Source: Microbacterium esteraromaticum
Lineage (GTDB): Bacteria > Actinomycetota > Actinomycetes > Actinomycetales > Microbacteriaceae
Direction of reading: 5' to 3'
NCBI RefSeq assembly: GCF_014084045.1
Contig: NZ_CP043732.1
Span: 434,001-498,000, forward strand
DNA: 64,000 nucleotides
Shown here: positions 11,011 to 20,577 of the stretch, in pieces
How positions within the stretch are numbered: the stretch's first letter is position 1
Layout: each line of letters opens with the position of its first letter
The notes under the pieces: model-generated
Database searches by the model: none
What the model was told of the DNA's origin: nothing
What the model saw: only the letters and a program-made list of their open reading frames with translations
Program-made: the position numbers and the translations under genes

Positions 11011-12162
11011 CTAGAGGTCGACGCCGACGAGCACCGGCTCGGGCTGAAGCAGCAGACCGAACTCGGAGTGCACGCGGCTCTGGATGAACCGTGCGAGCTC
11101 GCTGAGCTCGGCGGCGGTCGCGCCGCCTCGGTTGGTCAGCGCGAGCGCATGCTTCGTGGAGACCCCGGCACGCGACTGCGGCAGGCGGAAGCCCTTGCGG
11201 ATGCCCGAGTTCTCGATCAGCCATGCGGCGCTGACCTTCACCATTCCGACCGGCTTCTCCTCGCGAGGCGCGAGCCCGTAGTACGAGTCGAGGGGAATCA
11301 CGGTGACCGAGTCGAGGTCGGGTTCGACGGGCCAGCGAGGGCACTCGGGCGGAAGGCTGCGGGCCACCGGCTCGGGAACGATCGCGTTCTGGAAGAACGA
11401 GCCCGCGCTCCAGGTGTCGGGGTCGTCGGCATCGAGCAGCATGCCCTTCGCTGCGCGCGTCTCGAGGATCCGCGAACGCACCCACGCGAGGGGAACCGCC
11501 TCGTAGTCCTCGAGACCGAGCGCCCTGCGCAGCTGCTCACCGCGCACCACTCGTCCCGCATCGCCGGTCACGGCGAGATCGAGGGTCACCGAGAGGATGA
11601 CGGCACGGCGCCCCTGCGCCTCGCCGTAGTGGTGCTTGAGCACCGAGGTGCGGAATCCGAGACCGAGCTCGGCCGCGGGCAGCACGACCGGGGCATCGTC
11701 GTGCTCGTCGATCAGCTCGACCTCGACCAGCGTCTCCTGGATCTCCTGTCCGTAGGCGCCGACGTTCTGCACGGGGGCGGCACCCACTGTGCCGGGGATG
11801 CCGCTCATGGCCTCGATGCCGGCGTAGCCGCGCTCGACGGCGTACGCCACGAGGGCATCCCAGTTATGACCCGCCTGCACGCGCAGTCGGACGCGACCCT
11901 CGTGAGGCGACGGCAGCTCTTCGATGCCCTCGGTCAGCACCCTGATGACCGTGCCCTCGAAGGGGCCGTCGCCGACGAACAGGTTCGATCCGCCACCGAG
12001 CACGAACCAGTCGTCGCCCGTCGACCAGACGTCCTGCAGGGCGGCGAGCAGCTCGTCACGGGTGGATGCCTCGAGCATGCGCAGCGGGGCTGCGCCGGTG
12101 CGCAGCGTGGTGAGCTCGCGCAGGGCGATGGGGGTGGTCTCGGTCACGCCGGCGGACGCCAT
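11011..12162 (-). CDS. murB: UDP-N-acetylenolpyruvoylglucosamine reductase
   Basis: The 383-residue FAD/NADPH enzyme makes UDP-N-acetylmuramate for peptidoglycan. The FAD-binding motif VLGGGSNLFV, the GIPGTVGAAPVQNVGAYGQE segment, the catalytic serine in AGSFFQNA and the C-terminal glutamate region are present. It belongs to the long type I MurB form with the Tyr-containing loop. It follows the two hot-dog dehydratase genes with one base between, indicating one operon. Confidence 0.95.
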   Translation of the reverse strand: MASAGVTETTPIALRELTTLRTGAAPLRMLEASTRDELLAALQDVWSTGDDWFVLGGGSNLFVGDGPFEGTVIRVLTEGIEELPSPHEGRVRLRVQAGHNWDALVAYAVERGYAGIEAMSGIPGTVGAAPVQNVGAYGQEIQETLVEVELIDEHDDAPVVLPAAELGLGFRTSVLKHHYGEAQGRRAVILSVTLDLAVTGDAGRVVRGEQLRRALGLEDYEAVPLAWVRSRILETRAAKGMLLDADDPDTWSAGSFFQNAIVPEPVARSLPPECPRWPVEPDLDSVTVIPLDSYYGLAPREEKPVGMVKVSAAWLIENSGIRKGFRLPQSRAGVSTKHALALTNRGGATAAELSELARFIQSRVHSEFGLLLQPEPVLVGVDL

Positions 12163-12163
12163 G

Positions 12164-12565
12164 TCAGAGCGCGACCCGCAGCTGAGCCTTCACGAGCACG
12201 GTCGCCTCTGCCGCCTTGACGGTGAGATCGATGCGCGCGGCGGTCTCGTCGACAGCGCCGACCTTCGCCACGACGTGCACGTCGGCACCGGTCTCGGCGT
12301 CAACGATGACGGGCTTCGTGAAGCGCACGCCGTAGTCGACGACCCTGGTGTCTGCCGGAAGGGCGGAGAGCACGACCGACGAGGCGATGCCCATCGTGAG
12401 CATGCCGTGCGCGAGCACGCCGGGAAGGCCGACGGCGGCCGCGACGTCGTCGCGGTAGTGGATCGGGTTGAAGTCGCCCGATGCCCCGGCGTAGCGCACG
12501 AGCGATTCGCGGGTCAGGTGCAGGGTGCGCTCGGCGATGACGTCGCCGACGGTGAACTCGGCCAT
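12164..12565 (-). CDS. MaoC-like hot-dog dehydratase (HadB-like)
   Basis: The 133-residue product carries the hydratase motif SGDFNPIHYRDDVAAAVGLPGVLAHGM with the catalytic D and H. It resembles the HadB subunit of mycobacterial 3-hydroxyacyl dehydratases. The ATG at 12565 overlaps the TGA of the upstream HadA-like gene (TGATG), implying translational coupling and a heterodimer. Confidence 0.85.
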   Translation of the reverse strand: MAEFTVGDVIAERTLHLTRESLVRYAGASGDFNPIHYRDDVAAAVGLPGVLAHGMLTMGIASSVVLSALPADTRVVDYGVRFTKPVIVDAETGADVHVVAKVGAVDETAARIDLTVKAAEATVLVKAQLRVAL

Positions 12566-13026
12566 CACGCGGCCTCCCCTTCGCTGTCGGAGCCGACAAG
12601 CAGAACGCTGACGGCTGTGACCACGTGGTCGCCGGCGGCGTCGGCGATGGTCGCCTCGCTCGTGATCATCGCGTTGCCGCCGAGCGAGCGGATGCCGGTC
12701 ACCGCGAGCTGCGCGGTCAGCTCGTCGCCTGCGACGATCGGCCGGCTGTACTGGAAGCGCTGCTCGGCGTGGATCGTGCGCGCCAGGACGATGCCGGAGT
12801 CGGGCTCGGAGAGCAGCTGCTGCAGCGTGAGGTCCTGGATCACCATCGGGAAGGTCGGCGGAGCCACGAGGTCGGTGTAGCCGGCGGCGCGCGCCGCCTC
12901 GACGTCGAGATGCTGCGGTGCGTCGGCGAACACGGCGCGGGCGAACTCGCGCACCTTCTCTCGTCCGACCAGGTACGGGGCCGTCGGCGGGAACTCCCTG
13001 CCGACCAGTTCACTGTTCACGGGCAC
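12565..13026 (-). CDS. FAS1-like / MaoC N-terminal-type dehydratase subunit (HadA-like)
   Basis: The 153-residue hot-dog protein reads VNSELVGREFPPTAPYLVGR and contains LVAPPTFPMVIQ; it lacks the catalytic D/H motif of MaoC and so likely serves as the substrate-binding partner of the adjacent HadB-like protein, as HadA does in mycobacteria. The start is GTG at 13026; a second GTG at 13020 is possible. The pair plausibly dehydrates a 3-hydroxyacyl intermediate. Confidence 0.8.
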   Translation of the reverse strand: MPVNSELVGREFPPTAPYLVGREKVREFARAVFADAPQHLDVEAARAAGYTDLVAPPTFPMVIQDLTLQQLLSEPDSGIVLARTIHAEQRFQYSRPIVAGDELTAQLAVTGIRSLGGNAMITSEATIADAAGDHVVTAVSVLLVGSDSEGEAA

Positions 13027-13084
13027 CCCTCGATCCTAGCCGCGGCCGCTGCGCGGGCCGCCCAGCGCGCAACCGGAACACCCC

Positions 13085-13151
13085 TTGACCACGAGAACGC
13101 CATCTGCTTGCATGTGATTGATTCTGTTCCCCATGCGCAGAATCAATCACA
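13085..13151 (+). promoter_or_regulatory. Promoter and 14-bp-arm operator of the GH31 gene
   Basis: A TTGACC -35 box at 13085-13090 lies 17 bp from TTGCAT at 13108-13113. A perfect inverted repeat TGTGATTGATTCTG / CAGAATCAATCACA spans 13113-13151 with an 11-base spacer, ending directly at the AGAGGAG ribosome binding site. A repressor bound there would cover the -10 and start site; in RNA the same sequence folds next to the ribosome binding site. Confidence 0.6.
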
Positions 13152-13160
13152 GAGGAGACG

Positions 13161-16100
13161 ATGAAGTTGAACTCACCCACCTGCCGTCGGCGCTTCACCG
13201 CGCTGGGCCTGGCCGTCGCATTGGGGGTGACCGGCTTCGGGATGACCTCGGTCGGTGCCGCCGCCGCGGCGATCGCTCCCCAGACCGCTGCCGCGTCGAC
13301 CTTCACCCCGATCATCCCCGACCCCGCATCCCCCGAGGTGCCCGTCGACACCGCGGGCACCACCGTCGGCGCCATCACCGCGGTCACGAAGGACGGAGGG
13401 GCGGTCACGCTCTCCGCCGAGCACGGCGCCATGCGCGTGACGTTCCTCGAGAACGGCACGTTCCGCCTGGAAGCCGACCCCAGCGGCTCCTTCACCGACC
13501 CCGCGAACACCCCGCAGGGCGACCCCACCCGAACCGCCGACATCGTCGTCGGCGCCGGCACGTTCGACGGTGCCGACATCACCGTCACAGAGGGCGAGAC
13601 GATCCGCATCTCCTCCGCGGCCGTCACCGTCGAGGTCGACCGGGCCACCGGCGCGGTCTCCGCCATGCGCGCCGACGGCTCGTCGATCTTCACCGAATCC
13701 GCGCCGATCACCTTCGGCGCCAAGACCGCCACTCAGCACCTCAGCGATGTCGAGGGCGAGCAGATCCTCGGCGGAGGCATGCAGAACGGCCGATCCATCC
13801 ACACCGAATCCGTGATCAACGTCGCCCGCAGCTACGACTGGGATGACGACGGATACCCCAACGCCGTGCCGTACTACATGTCGTCCGAGGGCTACGGCGT
13901 GCTGCGGAACACCTTCGCCCGGGGCACCTACGACTTCACGAACAACACGACCACGCACGAGGAGCGCCGGTTCGACGCCTACTACTTCGTCGGCGACTAC
14001 AGCCAGTCGCTCGAGTCGTACACGCAGCTCACCGGGCGTCCGATGATGCCGCCGGTGTACGCGCTCGAATACGGCGACGCCGACTGCTACAACCGCTCGA
14101 GCCCGACCTACTCCGGCACGAAGACGCCGTCGAAGCTGCGCACGCCCCAGTCGCTCGAGGTCGCGAAGGACTTCGTCGAGCACGACATGCCGGCCGGCTG
14201 GATGCTGGTGAACGACGGCTATGGCTGCGAGTACCAGGAGCTGCCGGAGACCGTGCAGGCCATCGAAGACGAGACCGCACTGAAGACCGGTCTGTGGACG
14301 CAGCGCTCGCTGACGAACCAGGAGTACGAGGTGGGCGAGGCGGGCATCCGGCTGCGCAAGCTCGACGTCGCCTGGGTCGGCTCGGGCTACCGCATGGCGC
14401 TGACCGGATGCGAGGCCGCGCACAGCGGCATCGAGCAGTACTCCGACGCCCGCGGCACCTCGCTCATGGTCGAGGGCTGGGCCGGCTCCCAGCGATGCGG
14501 GATGCAGTGGACCGGCGACCACAACGGCAACCTCGACGCGGTGCGCTGGCAGGTCTCGGCGCTCACCGGAGCCGGCAACTCGGGCCTCCCGTTCACGACC
14601 GGAGACGTCGACGGCATCTTCGGCGGCTCGGCCGAGAGCTACGTGCGTGACCTGCAGTGGAAGGCGTTCGCCCCCGCGCTCTACTCGATGAGCGGCTGGG
14701 CGTCGGTCGACAAGCGCCCGTGGCTGTACGGTGACGAGGCGACGGCGATCAACCGCAGCTATCTGCAGCTGCGCCAGCAGCTCATGCCGTACATCTACAC
14801 GCTCGCCGCGGAATCGCACCGGAGCGGCCTGCCGATGATGCGCTCGCTCGCCCTCGAGTACCCCGACGACCCGGGCTCCTACAGCGCCGAGGCCAACAAC
14901 GAGTTCCTCCTGGGCAGCGACTACCTCGTCGCCCCGGTGTTCACCAAGAGCAACGTGCGCAACGGCATCTACCTGCCGAAGGGCGCGCAGTGGGTCGACT
15001 ACTGGACGGGCACGGTGCACGAAGGCGGACAGGTGCTCAACGGGCATCCTGCTCCGCTCGACAAGCTGCCGATCTTCGTTCGCGCCGGCGCCGTGGTGCC
15101 GCAGGGCGTCGTCGCCCGCAACGCGTCACTCGTAGAAGAAGACTCCCCCATCACCCTCTCGCTCTTCCCGCAGGGCACGAGCACGTTCTCGCTGTACGAG
15201 GACGACGAGGTCACCCGGGCGTACAAGGACGGCGAGTCGAGCACCCAGAAGTTCACCGTCGCCGCTCCCGAGGCGGGTAAGAAGGGCACCGTCACCATCG
15301 GGATCGGCACGCGCTCGGGCGCCTACGACGGCATGGCCGACGCGCGCCCGTACCTGATCGAGGCGCACACCGGATCGGCACCGAAGAACGTCTCGGTCGA
15401 CGGCAAGGGACTGAAGCAGGCGGCATCGCTCGACGCACTGTCGGCGCAGGCCACCGGCTGGTTCTTCGACGCCTCCGACGCGGGCGGGGTCATCCACGTG
15501 AAGACCGGGCCCCTGGCATCCGGCAGCAGCGCCGAGGTCGTGCTCTCCGCGACCAGTGCGGTCGGCGGCCGCGACGCCGACCTGACCGCGGCATCGGTCT
15601 CGGTCGACCTGGAGGACCGCGTCTTCCAGGGCGACAGCACGAGCGTCACCGCCACCTTCCGCAACACGGGCACCAAGAAGAAGGAGGACGTGACCCTCAC
15701 CCCGGCCCTGCCCGAGGGCTGGAGCGTCACATCGGCGAACGGCGACCGCGCGGCAGTGGTCGAACCGGGCGCATCGTTTACCGCCACCTTCGAGGTGAAG
15801 GTAACCGAGGCGGCGAAAGCCGACCTGCAGACGGTCACGGTCGTCGCCGCGTACACCGCTCAGAAGACCGCGCAGCAGGTGAGCGGAGCGAACCAGATCT
15901 ACGTCGCATACGGATCGCTCGCCGGCGCCTACAACGCCGACGCGATCACCACGATCGAGACGGCTGAGGCCGGGGACTTCGACGGCGGCGGGGCCAGCTT
16001 CTCGGCCGAGTCCCTCGAGCGCGCCGGAGTCACGCCAGGGTCGACCGTGACCGTCGGCACAGGCGACGCCGCGATCGAGTACACCTGGCCGGCACCGTCG

Positions 16101-16958
16101 GGCGCCGCCGATTCGGTCTCTCCTGCAGGGCAGACGATCGCCCTCGCGGGCAAGGGCACGCACCTCGCGATCCTCGCCTCGGCGGCGTCCGGCGGCGGGG
16201 TGAACCCGGCCATCGAGCTGCACTACGCCGACGGCACGGTGTCGAAGCAGAACGTCTTCTTCCCGAACTGGCTGCCCCAGGCATCCGGCCTCGGTGGAGC
16301 GAGCGTCGCGATCGCGTCGATGGGCCGCAACAGCGCGACCAACCCGGCCGTCTACGAGTACCCGACGTACACGTACCAGGTGTACTCGAACCTCGTTCGG
16401 CTGAACCCGTCGAAGGAGCTGGCGTACGTGGTGCTTCCCACCGAGAGCCGGCTGAAGATGTTCGACTGGAAGGTGGTCGACCAGCCGCTGCCGCCTGCTC
16501 CGGCCGGATCGGCCTACGCATCCGACCTGCAGTGGATCAGCGCGACCAACGGCTGGGGCGTCATCGGCAAGGACGTCGCCAACAAGGACTCGGCGTCGTC
16601 GCCCGATCTGCCTCTGGCGATCAACTACGTCGACCCGGCCACGGGTGAGAACCCGACCTATGAGAAGGGGCTCGGCGTGCACGCCCTGTCGAAGATCACC
16701 TACTACGTCGGCGGCGAGTGCAGCGCCTTCACCGCCGATGTCGGCCTCGAGGCGGGCTTCTCGGGCAATGTGATCTTCAAGGTCGACGTCGACGGCGAAG
16801 GCGCGTACCAGTCGCGTACGTTCACGCCGGGGTTCGCGCCCGAGAGCGTGAACGTCGATCTGAAGGGCGGCCAGTACGTCGACCTCATCGTCGAGGCGCC
16901 AGGCAGCATCAACGGAGCCCACGGCATCTGGGGCGACGCGAGGTTCAGCTGCGACTGA
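13161..16958 (+). CDS. Secreted GH31 glycosidase with NEW3 and NPCBM domains
   Basis: This 1265-residue protein has an N-terminal signal peptide (RRR, hydrophobic stretch 12-38). Domains in order: GH31 N-terminal beta-sandwich (about 60-280), catalytic barrel with the likely nucleophile D402 in KLDVAWVG and acid/base D453 in QWTGDHNGN (about 285-640), C-terminal beta domain, a NEW3-type domain (about 810-920), a further beta region, and a C-terminal NPCBM carbohydrate-binding module (about 1115-1265). It probably hydrolyses alpha-glucosidic or alpha-galactosidic bonds outside the cell. No sorting signal was seen. It is monocistronic, closed by a strong terminator. Confidence 0.9.
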   Translation: MKLNSPTCRRRFTALGLAVALGVTGFGMTSVGAAAAAIAPQTAAASTFTPIIPDPASPEVPVDTAGTTVGAITAVTKDGGAVTLSAEHGAMRVTFLENGTFRLEADPSGSFTDPANTPQGDPTRTADIVVGAGTFDGADITVTEGETIRISSAAVTVEVDRATGAVSAMRADGSSIFTESAPITFGAKTATQHLSDVEGEQILGGGMQNGRSIHTESVINVARSYDWDDDGYPNAVPYYMSSEGYGVLRNTFARGTYDFTNNTTTHEERRFDAYYFVGDYSQSLESYTQLTGRPMMPPVYALEYGDADCYNRSSPTYSGTKTPSKLRTPQSLEVAKDFVEHDMPAGWMLVNDGYGCEYQELPETVQAIEDETALKTGLWTQRSLTNQEYEVGEAGIRLRKLDVAWVGSGYRMALTGCEAAHSGIEQYSDARGTSLMVEGWAGSQRCGMQWTGDHNGNLDAVRWQVSALTGAGNSGLPFTTGDVDGIFGGSAESYVRDLQWKAFAPALYSMSGWASVDKRPWLYGDEATAINRSYLQLRQQLMPYIYTLAAESHRSGLPMMRSLALEYPDDPGSYSAEANNEFLLGSDYLVAPVFTKSNVRNGIYLPKGAQWVDYWTGTVHEGGQVLNGHPAPLDKLPIFVRAGAVVPQGVVARNASLVEEDSPITLSLFPQGTSTFSLYEDDEVTRAYKDGESSTQKFTVAAPEAGKKGTVTIGIGTRSGAYDGMADARPYLIEAHTGSAPKNVSVDGKGLKQAASLDALSAQATGWFFDASDAGGVIHVKTGPLASGSSAEVVLSATSAVGGRDADLTAASVSVDLEDRVFQGDSTSVTATFRNTGTKKKEDVTLTPALPEGWSVTSANGDRAAVVEPGASFTATFEVKVTEAAKADLQTVTVVAAYTAQKTAQQVSGANQIYVAYGSLAGAYNADAITTIETAEAGDFDGGGASFSAESLERAGVTPGSTVTVGTGDAAIEYTWPAPSGAADSVSPAGQTIALAGKGTHLAILASAASGGGVNPAIELHYADGTVSKQNVFFPNWLPQASGLGGASVAIASMGRNSATNPAVYEYPTYTYQVYSNLVRLNPSKELAYVVLPTESRLKMFDWKVVDQPLPPAPAGSAYASDLQWISATNGWGVIGKDVANKDSASSPDLPLAINYVDPATGENPTYEKGLGVHALSKITYYVGGECSAFTADVGLEAGFSGNVIFKVDVDGEGAYQSRTFTPGFAPESVNVDLKGGQYVDLIVEAPGSINGAHGIWGDARFSCD

Positions 16959-16986
16959 TCCGGATGCCCTGAGTCCGGCCACGAGC

Positions 16987-17020
16987 ATGGTGCCCCTCGG
17001 AGAGATCCGAGGGGCACCAT
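16987..17020. terminator. Terminator of GH31 gene
   Basis: A perfect 14-bp-arm hairpin, ATGGTGCCCCTCGG / CCGAGGGGCACCAT with loop AGAGAT, lies 28 bp after the GH31 stop. It can also serve the convergent glycerate kinase transcript. Confidence 0.8.
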
Positions 17021-17061
17021 CGCGTCTGCACCGGCGAGCGCGGGCTCGCTCGCGGCAGCGC

Positions 17062-18264
17062 TCAGGCGCCGCGCGCCGCCATGGCGGAGCCGAGCAGCAT
17101 CATCCGCATGCTGCGCTCGGCCGCATCTCGCAGCAGCTCCTCCCCCTGCTCGACGGCCTGCTCGAGGTCCATCGGCACGGTGAGGATCGAGGTGATCGCG
17201 CCGATGCCGATGTCATGCACGGCCGGCGCCCCGTGCCCGAGGGAACCGGCGATGCCGAGCACGGGGACCCCGGCGATCCGGGCGCGCATCGCGACCTCGG
17301 CCGGGACCTTGCCGCGCGGCGTCTGGAAATCGATCGCCCCCTCGGCCGTGATCACCAGATCCGCAGCGGCGAGCAGGTCGTCGATCGACTCGGGCAGGAT
17401 GCCGCTGTCGAGCAGCACCTCGAACCGAGGTGCGAGCCGCGCGCCGAGCACAGCGGCGAGCCCGGCGCCGAGACCTCCGGAGGCACCGGTCCCACCGCCG
17501 GTGCGCACATCCATCGCAGGGCCGTGCGGCGTCTGCGTCTCGAGCAGAGCAGCCCAGTGGTCGAGCGCCTCGGCGAGCTGCTCGACCTGCTGAGGGTCGG
17601 CCCCCTTCTGCGGCCCGAAGACACGGGCGACGCCGCGCGGGCCACAGAGCACATTGTGGATGTTGCAGGCGAGCACGATCTCGACCTCGGAGGCCCGGGG
17701 GTGTACGCCATCGAGATCGAGTGCGCGCGCATCGCCGAGTCGCGCACCGCCGGGCGCGACCTGCGCCCCGTGGCGGTCGAGGATGCGGACGCCCAGGGCC
17801 GCCAGCGCGCCGGCCCCGCCGTCGCTCGTGCCCGAGTCCCCGCAGCCGACGACGATGCGGGTCGCTCCGTCGTCGAGCGCCGCCGCGATCAGCTGGCCGA
17901 CGCCGTAGGTGGTGGTCGCCCCGGGGTCTCGGCGATCCCGCGGCACGAGACGCAGCCCCGCGGCGGAGGCCATCTCGACGACCGCCGTGCCGGAGGCCGC
18001 CCCGCCCAGGCGTGCCCAGTGGGCCCGCACGAGCTCGCCGACCGGGCCGGTGACAGTCATCGGCACCAGCTCGCCGCCGGTCGCCGCGGCGAGCGCGGCC
18101 GCGGTGCCCTCGCCGCCGTCGGGGACCGGGTACTCGTCGACGTGCACACCGGGGATCACCCGGCGCAGCCCGGAGGCGATGGCGTGGGCGACCGCCTCGG
18201 CGCTGAGGCTCTCTTTGAACCCGCTGGGGGCGACGAGGATTCGCTGGGGGATGCGGATGGACAT
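17062..18264 (-). CDS. glxK: Glycerate kinase (GarK/GlxK family)
   Basis: The 400-residue product phosphorylates D-glycerate (2-phosphoglycerate-forming in this family). The family start RILVAPSGFKESLSA, PVPDGGEGTAAAL, CGDSGTSDGGAG and TAEGAIDFQTPRGKVP are all intact. It lies 102 bp downstream of the SLC13 permease on the same strand, suggesting uptake and phosphorylation of glycerate or a related acid as one pathway. Confidence 0.93.
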   Translation of the reverse strand: MSIRIPQRILVAPSGFKESLSAEAVAHAIASGLRRVIPGVHVDEYPVPDGGEGTAAALAAATGGELVPMTVTGPVGELVRAHWARLGGAASGTAVVEMASAAGLRLVPRDRRDPGATTTYGVGQLIAAALDDGATRIVVGCGDSGTSDGGAGALAALGVRILDRHGAQVAPGGARLGDARALDLDGVHPRASEVEIVLACNIHNVLCGPRGVARVFGPQKGADPQQVEQLAEALDHWAALLETQTPHGPAMDVRTGGGTGASGGLGAGLAAVLGARLAPRFEVLLDSGILPESIDDLLAAADLVITAEGAIDFQTPRGKVPAEVAMRARIAGVPVLGIAGSLGHGAPAVHDIGIGAITSILTVPMDLEQAVEQGEELLRDAAERSMRMMLLGSAMAARGA

Positions 18265-18366
18265 GCTGTCTCCTTCTTCCCGTGCCCGATCCGGGCACGA
18301 CGATCACCGCTGTGCGCGACGCGCCTGCGGTTCGGTTGACGGTGGTTGGCGGGTGAGGTGGCGGTG

Positions 18367-19920
18367 TCAGCGCAGCATGGGCATTCTCATCGCAGGCCAT
18401 ACCGCGAACGAGAAGAGCGCGACCAGTGCCACCATCACCGGGGCGAGCACGGTCGAGAGTCGCCGCAGGTCTGCGGCGGTGAAGCCGCCGTGCACGACCT
18501 CGGGGTCGGCGAACATCGCCACCGGCTTCGCCGAGCTCGGCAGCGTATGACAGAACCCGGCCGCGGCGGTGGACGCGAACGCCGCCGCCATCGGCTCGAC
18601 GCCGACGGCCGGCGCGATCGCGATCACGACGGGGATGAGCGCGGCCGAGCGCGCCGAGCGCGAGGGGATGAGCAGGTGCGCGGCGGTCGATGACACGATG
18701 ACGACGAGCACGAACCCGATCGCCCCGCCATGGCCGAGCCCGCTCAACGGGGCGAGCGCGGCGCCGCCGAGCCATTCGGCGGCGCCGCTGCCGGTGAGGG
18801 CGGATGCCAGCGCCAGCGTCGCCGCGAGGAAGAGCAGCAGCCCCCACGGCACTGTCTTCACCGCGGCGGGCAGCGTCGTGCATCCGATGCCGGGGGTGAC
18901 CACCGCGACCGCGCCGAGCAGGGCGACGAGTGCGGGTGGGAGCTGATGGACGGACGTCGTGCTCCACAGCAGCACGACCGAGATCAGCACGAGTCCGGCC
19001 CGACGCTCGGCGGGCCGCAGCGGACCGCTGATCCGGCCGCCCGTGTCGCGGAACGCCGCAGCGTCGACCCGCAGCGGCACCGTGCGCTCCGCACGGTCGG
19101 CGAAGCGAAGCAGGATGATCTCGCATGCGACGTGCGACGAGACGACGGCGAGGGGCAGGCCGAGCCACAGCCAGCCGACGAACCCGAATCCCGGTTCTCC
19201 CGCCGCCCGCAGCAGCTGATCGGTGATGACGTGCGCGCCGGCGCCGAGCAGCGATGCCACGGCGCTCAGCAGCACCACCGTCGGCACCAGCAGCGCGTAA
19301 GCGCGCAGGAGGCGTGCCCTTCCCGGGAGCGCCGTCTGCACCGCGGTGAACACGGGCACGGCGAGCGCGGCACGACCCGACGTGGCGGGGATCGCGAAGG
19401 CGGTGAGCGTGAGAGCCACGGTGGTGAGGTGGAAGAGGCTGCGCGGACCGCGCGCATGTTGCAGCATCATCGCCGCCCCGCGCAGCGCGAGCCCCGACGC
19501 CGAGACTCCGGCGGCGATGACGAAGGCGCCGACGAGCAGCCAGATCGTCTCGTCTCCCAGCGAGGCGAAGAACTGCGATGCGGGCAGGACGCCGAGCAGG
19601 ATGAGGGCTATCGAGGCGAACAGGGCGACGAGGGTGTCGTCGAGCCGCGTCGCCGACCATGCCCACACCGCCACGAGGAACACTCCGATGGTGAGTGCGA
19701 CAGCCGGAGTCGGCGCCCCGCCGGCTCCTTCGACCGGCTGCACGGCCGAGTGGATGAGCAGCGCGGCCGCGGCGGTCAGGACCGCCGTGAGGCCGATCAG
19801 CCTCCAGGGGACGCGCCGGGACTCGGGGCCGGCTGCGTGGGGAACCGGATGCCGCCGCGGCGCCTCCGTGGCGAATCGCACCCGTTCGCGTGCGGCGGGA
19901 GGAGTGGTCTGCACGCTCAT
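18367..19920 (-). CDS. SLC13/DASS-type anion permease
   Basis: The 517-residue polytopic membrane protein has about 12 hydrophobic segments and family segments such as IPATSGRAALAVPVF and FASTAAAGFCHTLPSSAKPVAMF. Transporters of this family import dicarboxylates, sulfate or related anions with sodium. Its ATG overlaps the response-regulator stop by four bases (ATGA), which ties it to the two-component system. The substrate is unknown; glycerate kinase downstream makes a small hydroxy-acid plausible. Confidence 0.8.
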   Translation of the reverse strand: MSVQTTPPAARERVRFATEAPRRHPVPHAAGPESRRVPWRLIGLTAVLTAAAALLIHSAVQPVEGAGGAPTPAVALTIGVFLVAVWAWSATRLDDTLVALFASIALILLGVLPASQFFASLGDETIWLLVGAFVIAAGVSASGLALRGAAMMLQHARGPRSLFHLTTVALTLTAFAIPATSGRAALAVPVFTAVQTALPGRARLLRAYALLVPTVVLLSAVASLLGAGAHVITDQLLRAAGEPGFGFVGWLWLGLPLAVVSSHVACEIILLRFADRAERTVPLRVDAAAFRDTGGRISGPLRPAERRAGLVLISVVLLWSTTSVHQLPPALVALLGAVAVVTPGIGCTTLPAAVKTVPWGLLLFLAATLALASALTGSGAAEWLGGAALAPLSGLGHGGAIGFVLVVIVSSTAAHLLIPSRSARSAALIPVVIAIAPAVGVEPMAAAFASTAAAGFCHTLPSSAKPVAMFADPEVVHGGFTAADLRRLSTVLAPVMVALVALFSFAVWPAMRMPMLR

Positions 19921-20576
19921 CGGAACCGGTACCCCGCTCCGCGCACGGTCTCGATGCGCTCGGCGCCGATCTTGCCGCGAAGCGCCCGCACGTAGACGTC
20001 GACGACGTTCGACGCCGGATCGAAGTCCATCCCCCAGACGTGCCCGATCAGCTGATCGCGGGAGAGCACCTGACCACGATTCTCCAGCAGCACCTCGAGC
20101 AGCGAGAACTCGCGCGAGGTGAGCTCGCGCACCTCCCCCGCCACGGTCACCGTGCGTGCGCGGATGTCGACGCGCACGTCGTCGTGCACGAGCATCGGAC
20201 CGCTCGGCCTGCCTTCGCCGTCGCCGATGCGCAGCCGCACCCTGGCGAGCACCTCGGCGAACTGGAACGGCTTCGTGACGTAGTCGTTCGCGCCGCCCTC
20301 CAATCCGCGAACCGTGTCGATCACGGAGTCCCTCGCCGTGAGGATGATCACCGGGGTGGCGACCCCCTCGCCTCGCAGCCTGGCGAGCACGTCGAACCCG
20401 TCGATCCCGCCGAGCCCGATGTCGAGCAGGACGAGATCGAACATCCCGCTGCGGGCCATCAGCAGGGCGGTGTGCCCGTCGGCGGCGTCAGCGGTGTCGT
20501 ACCCGGCGGCCCGCAGGCCGCGCCGCACGAATGATGTGATGTGCGGGTCGTCTTCGGCGATGAGGATGCGGCGCAT
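19917..20576 (-). CDS. OmpR/PhoB-type response regulator
   Basis: The 219-residue product has a receiver domain (acidic pocket EDD near residue 8, phospho-acceptor D in LVLLDIGLGGIDGF, TARDS threonine, K in VTKPF) and a C-terminal winged helix (LTSREFSLLEVLLENRGQVL ... VDVYVRALRGKIG). It starts one base after the kinase stop and overlaps the permease start, so kinase, regulator and permease are one transcript. Confidence 0.95.
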   Translation of the reverse strand: MRRILIAEDDPHITSFVRRGLRAAGYDTADAADGHTALLMARSGMFDLVLLDIGLGGIDGFDVLARLRGEGVATPVIILTARDSVIDTVRGLEGGANDYVTKPFQFAEVLARVRLRIGDGEGRPSGPMLVHDDVRVDIRARTVTVAGEVRELTSREFSLLEVLLENRGQVLSRDQLIGHVWGMDFDPASNVVDVYVRALRGKIGAERIETVRGAGYRFR

Positions 20577-20577
20577 C

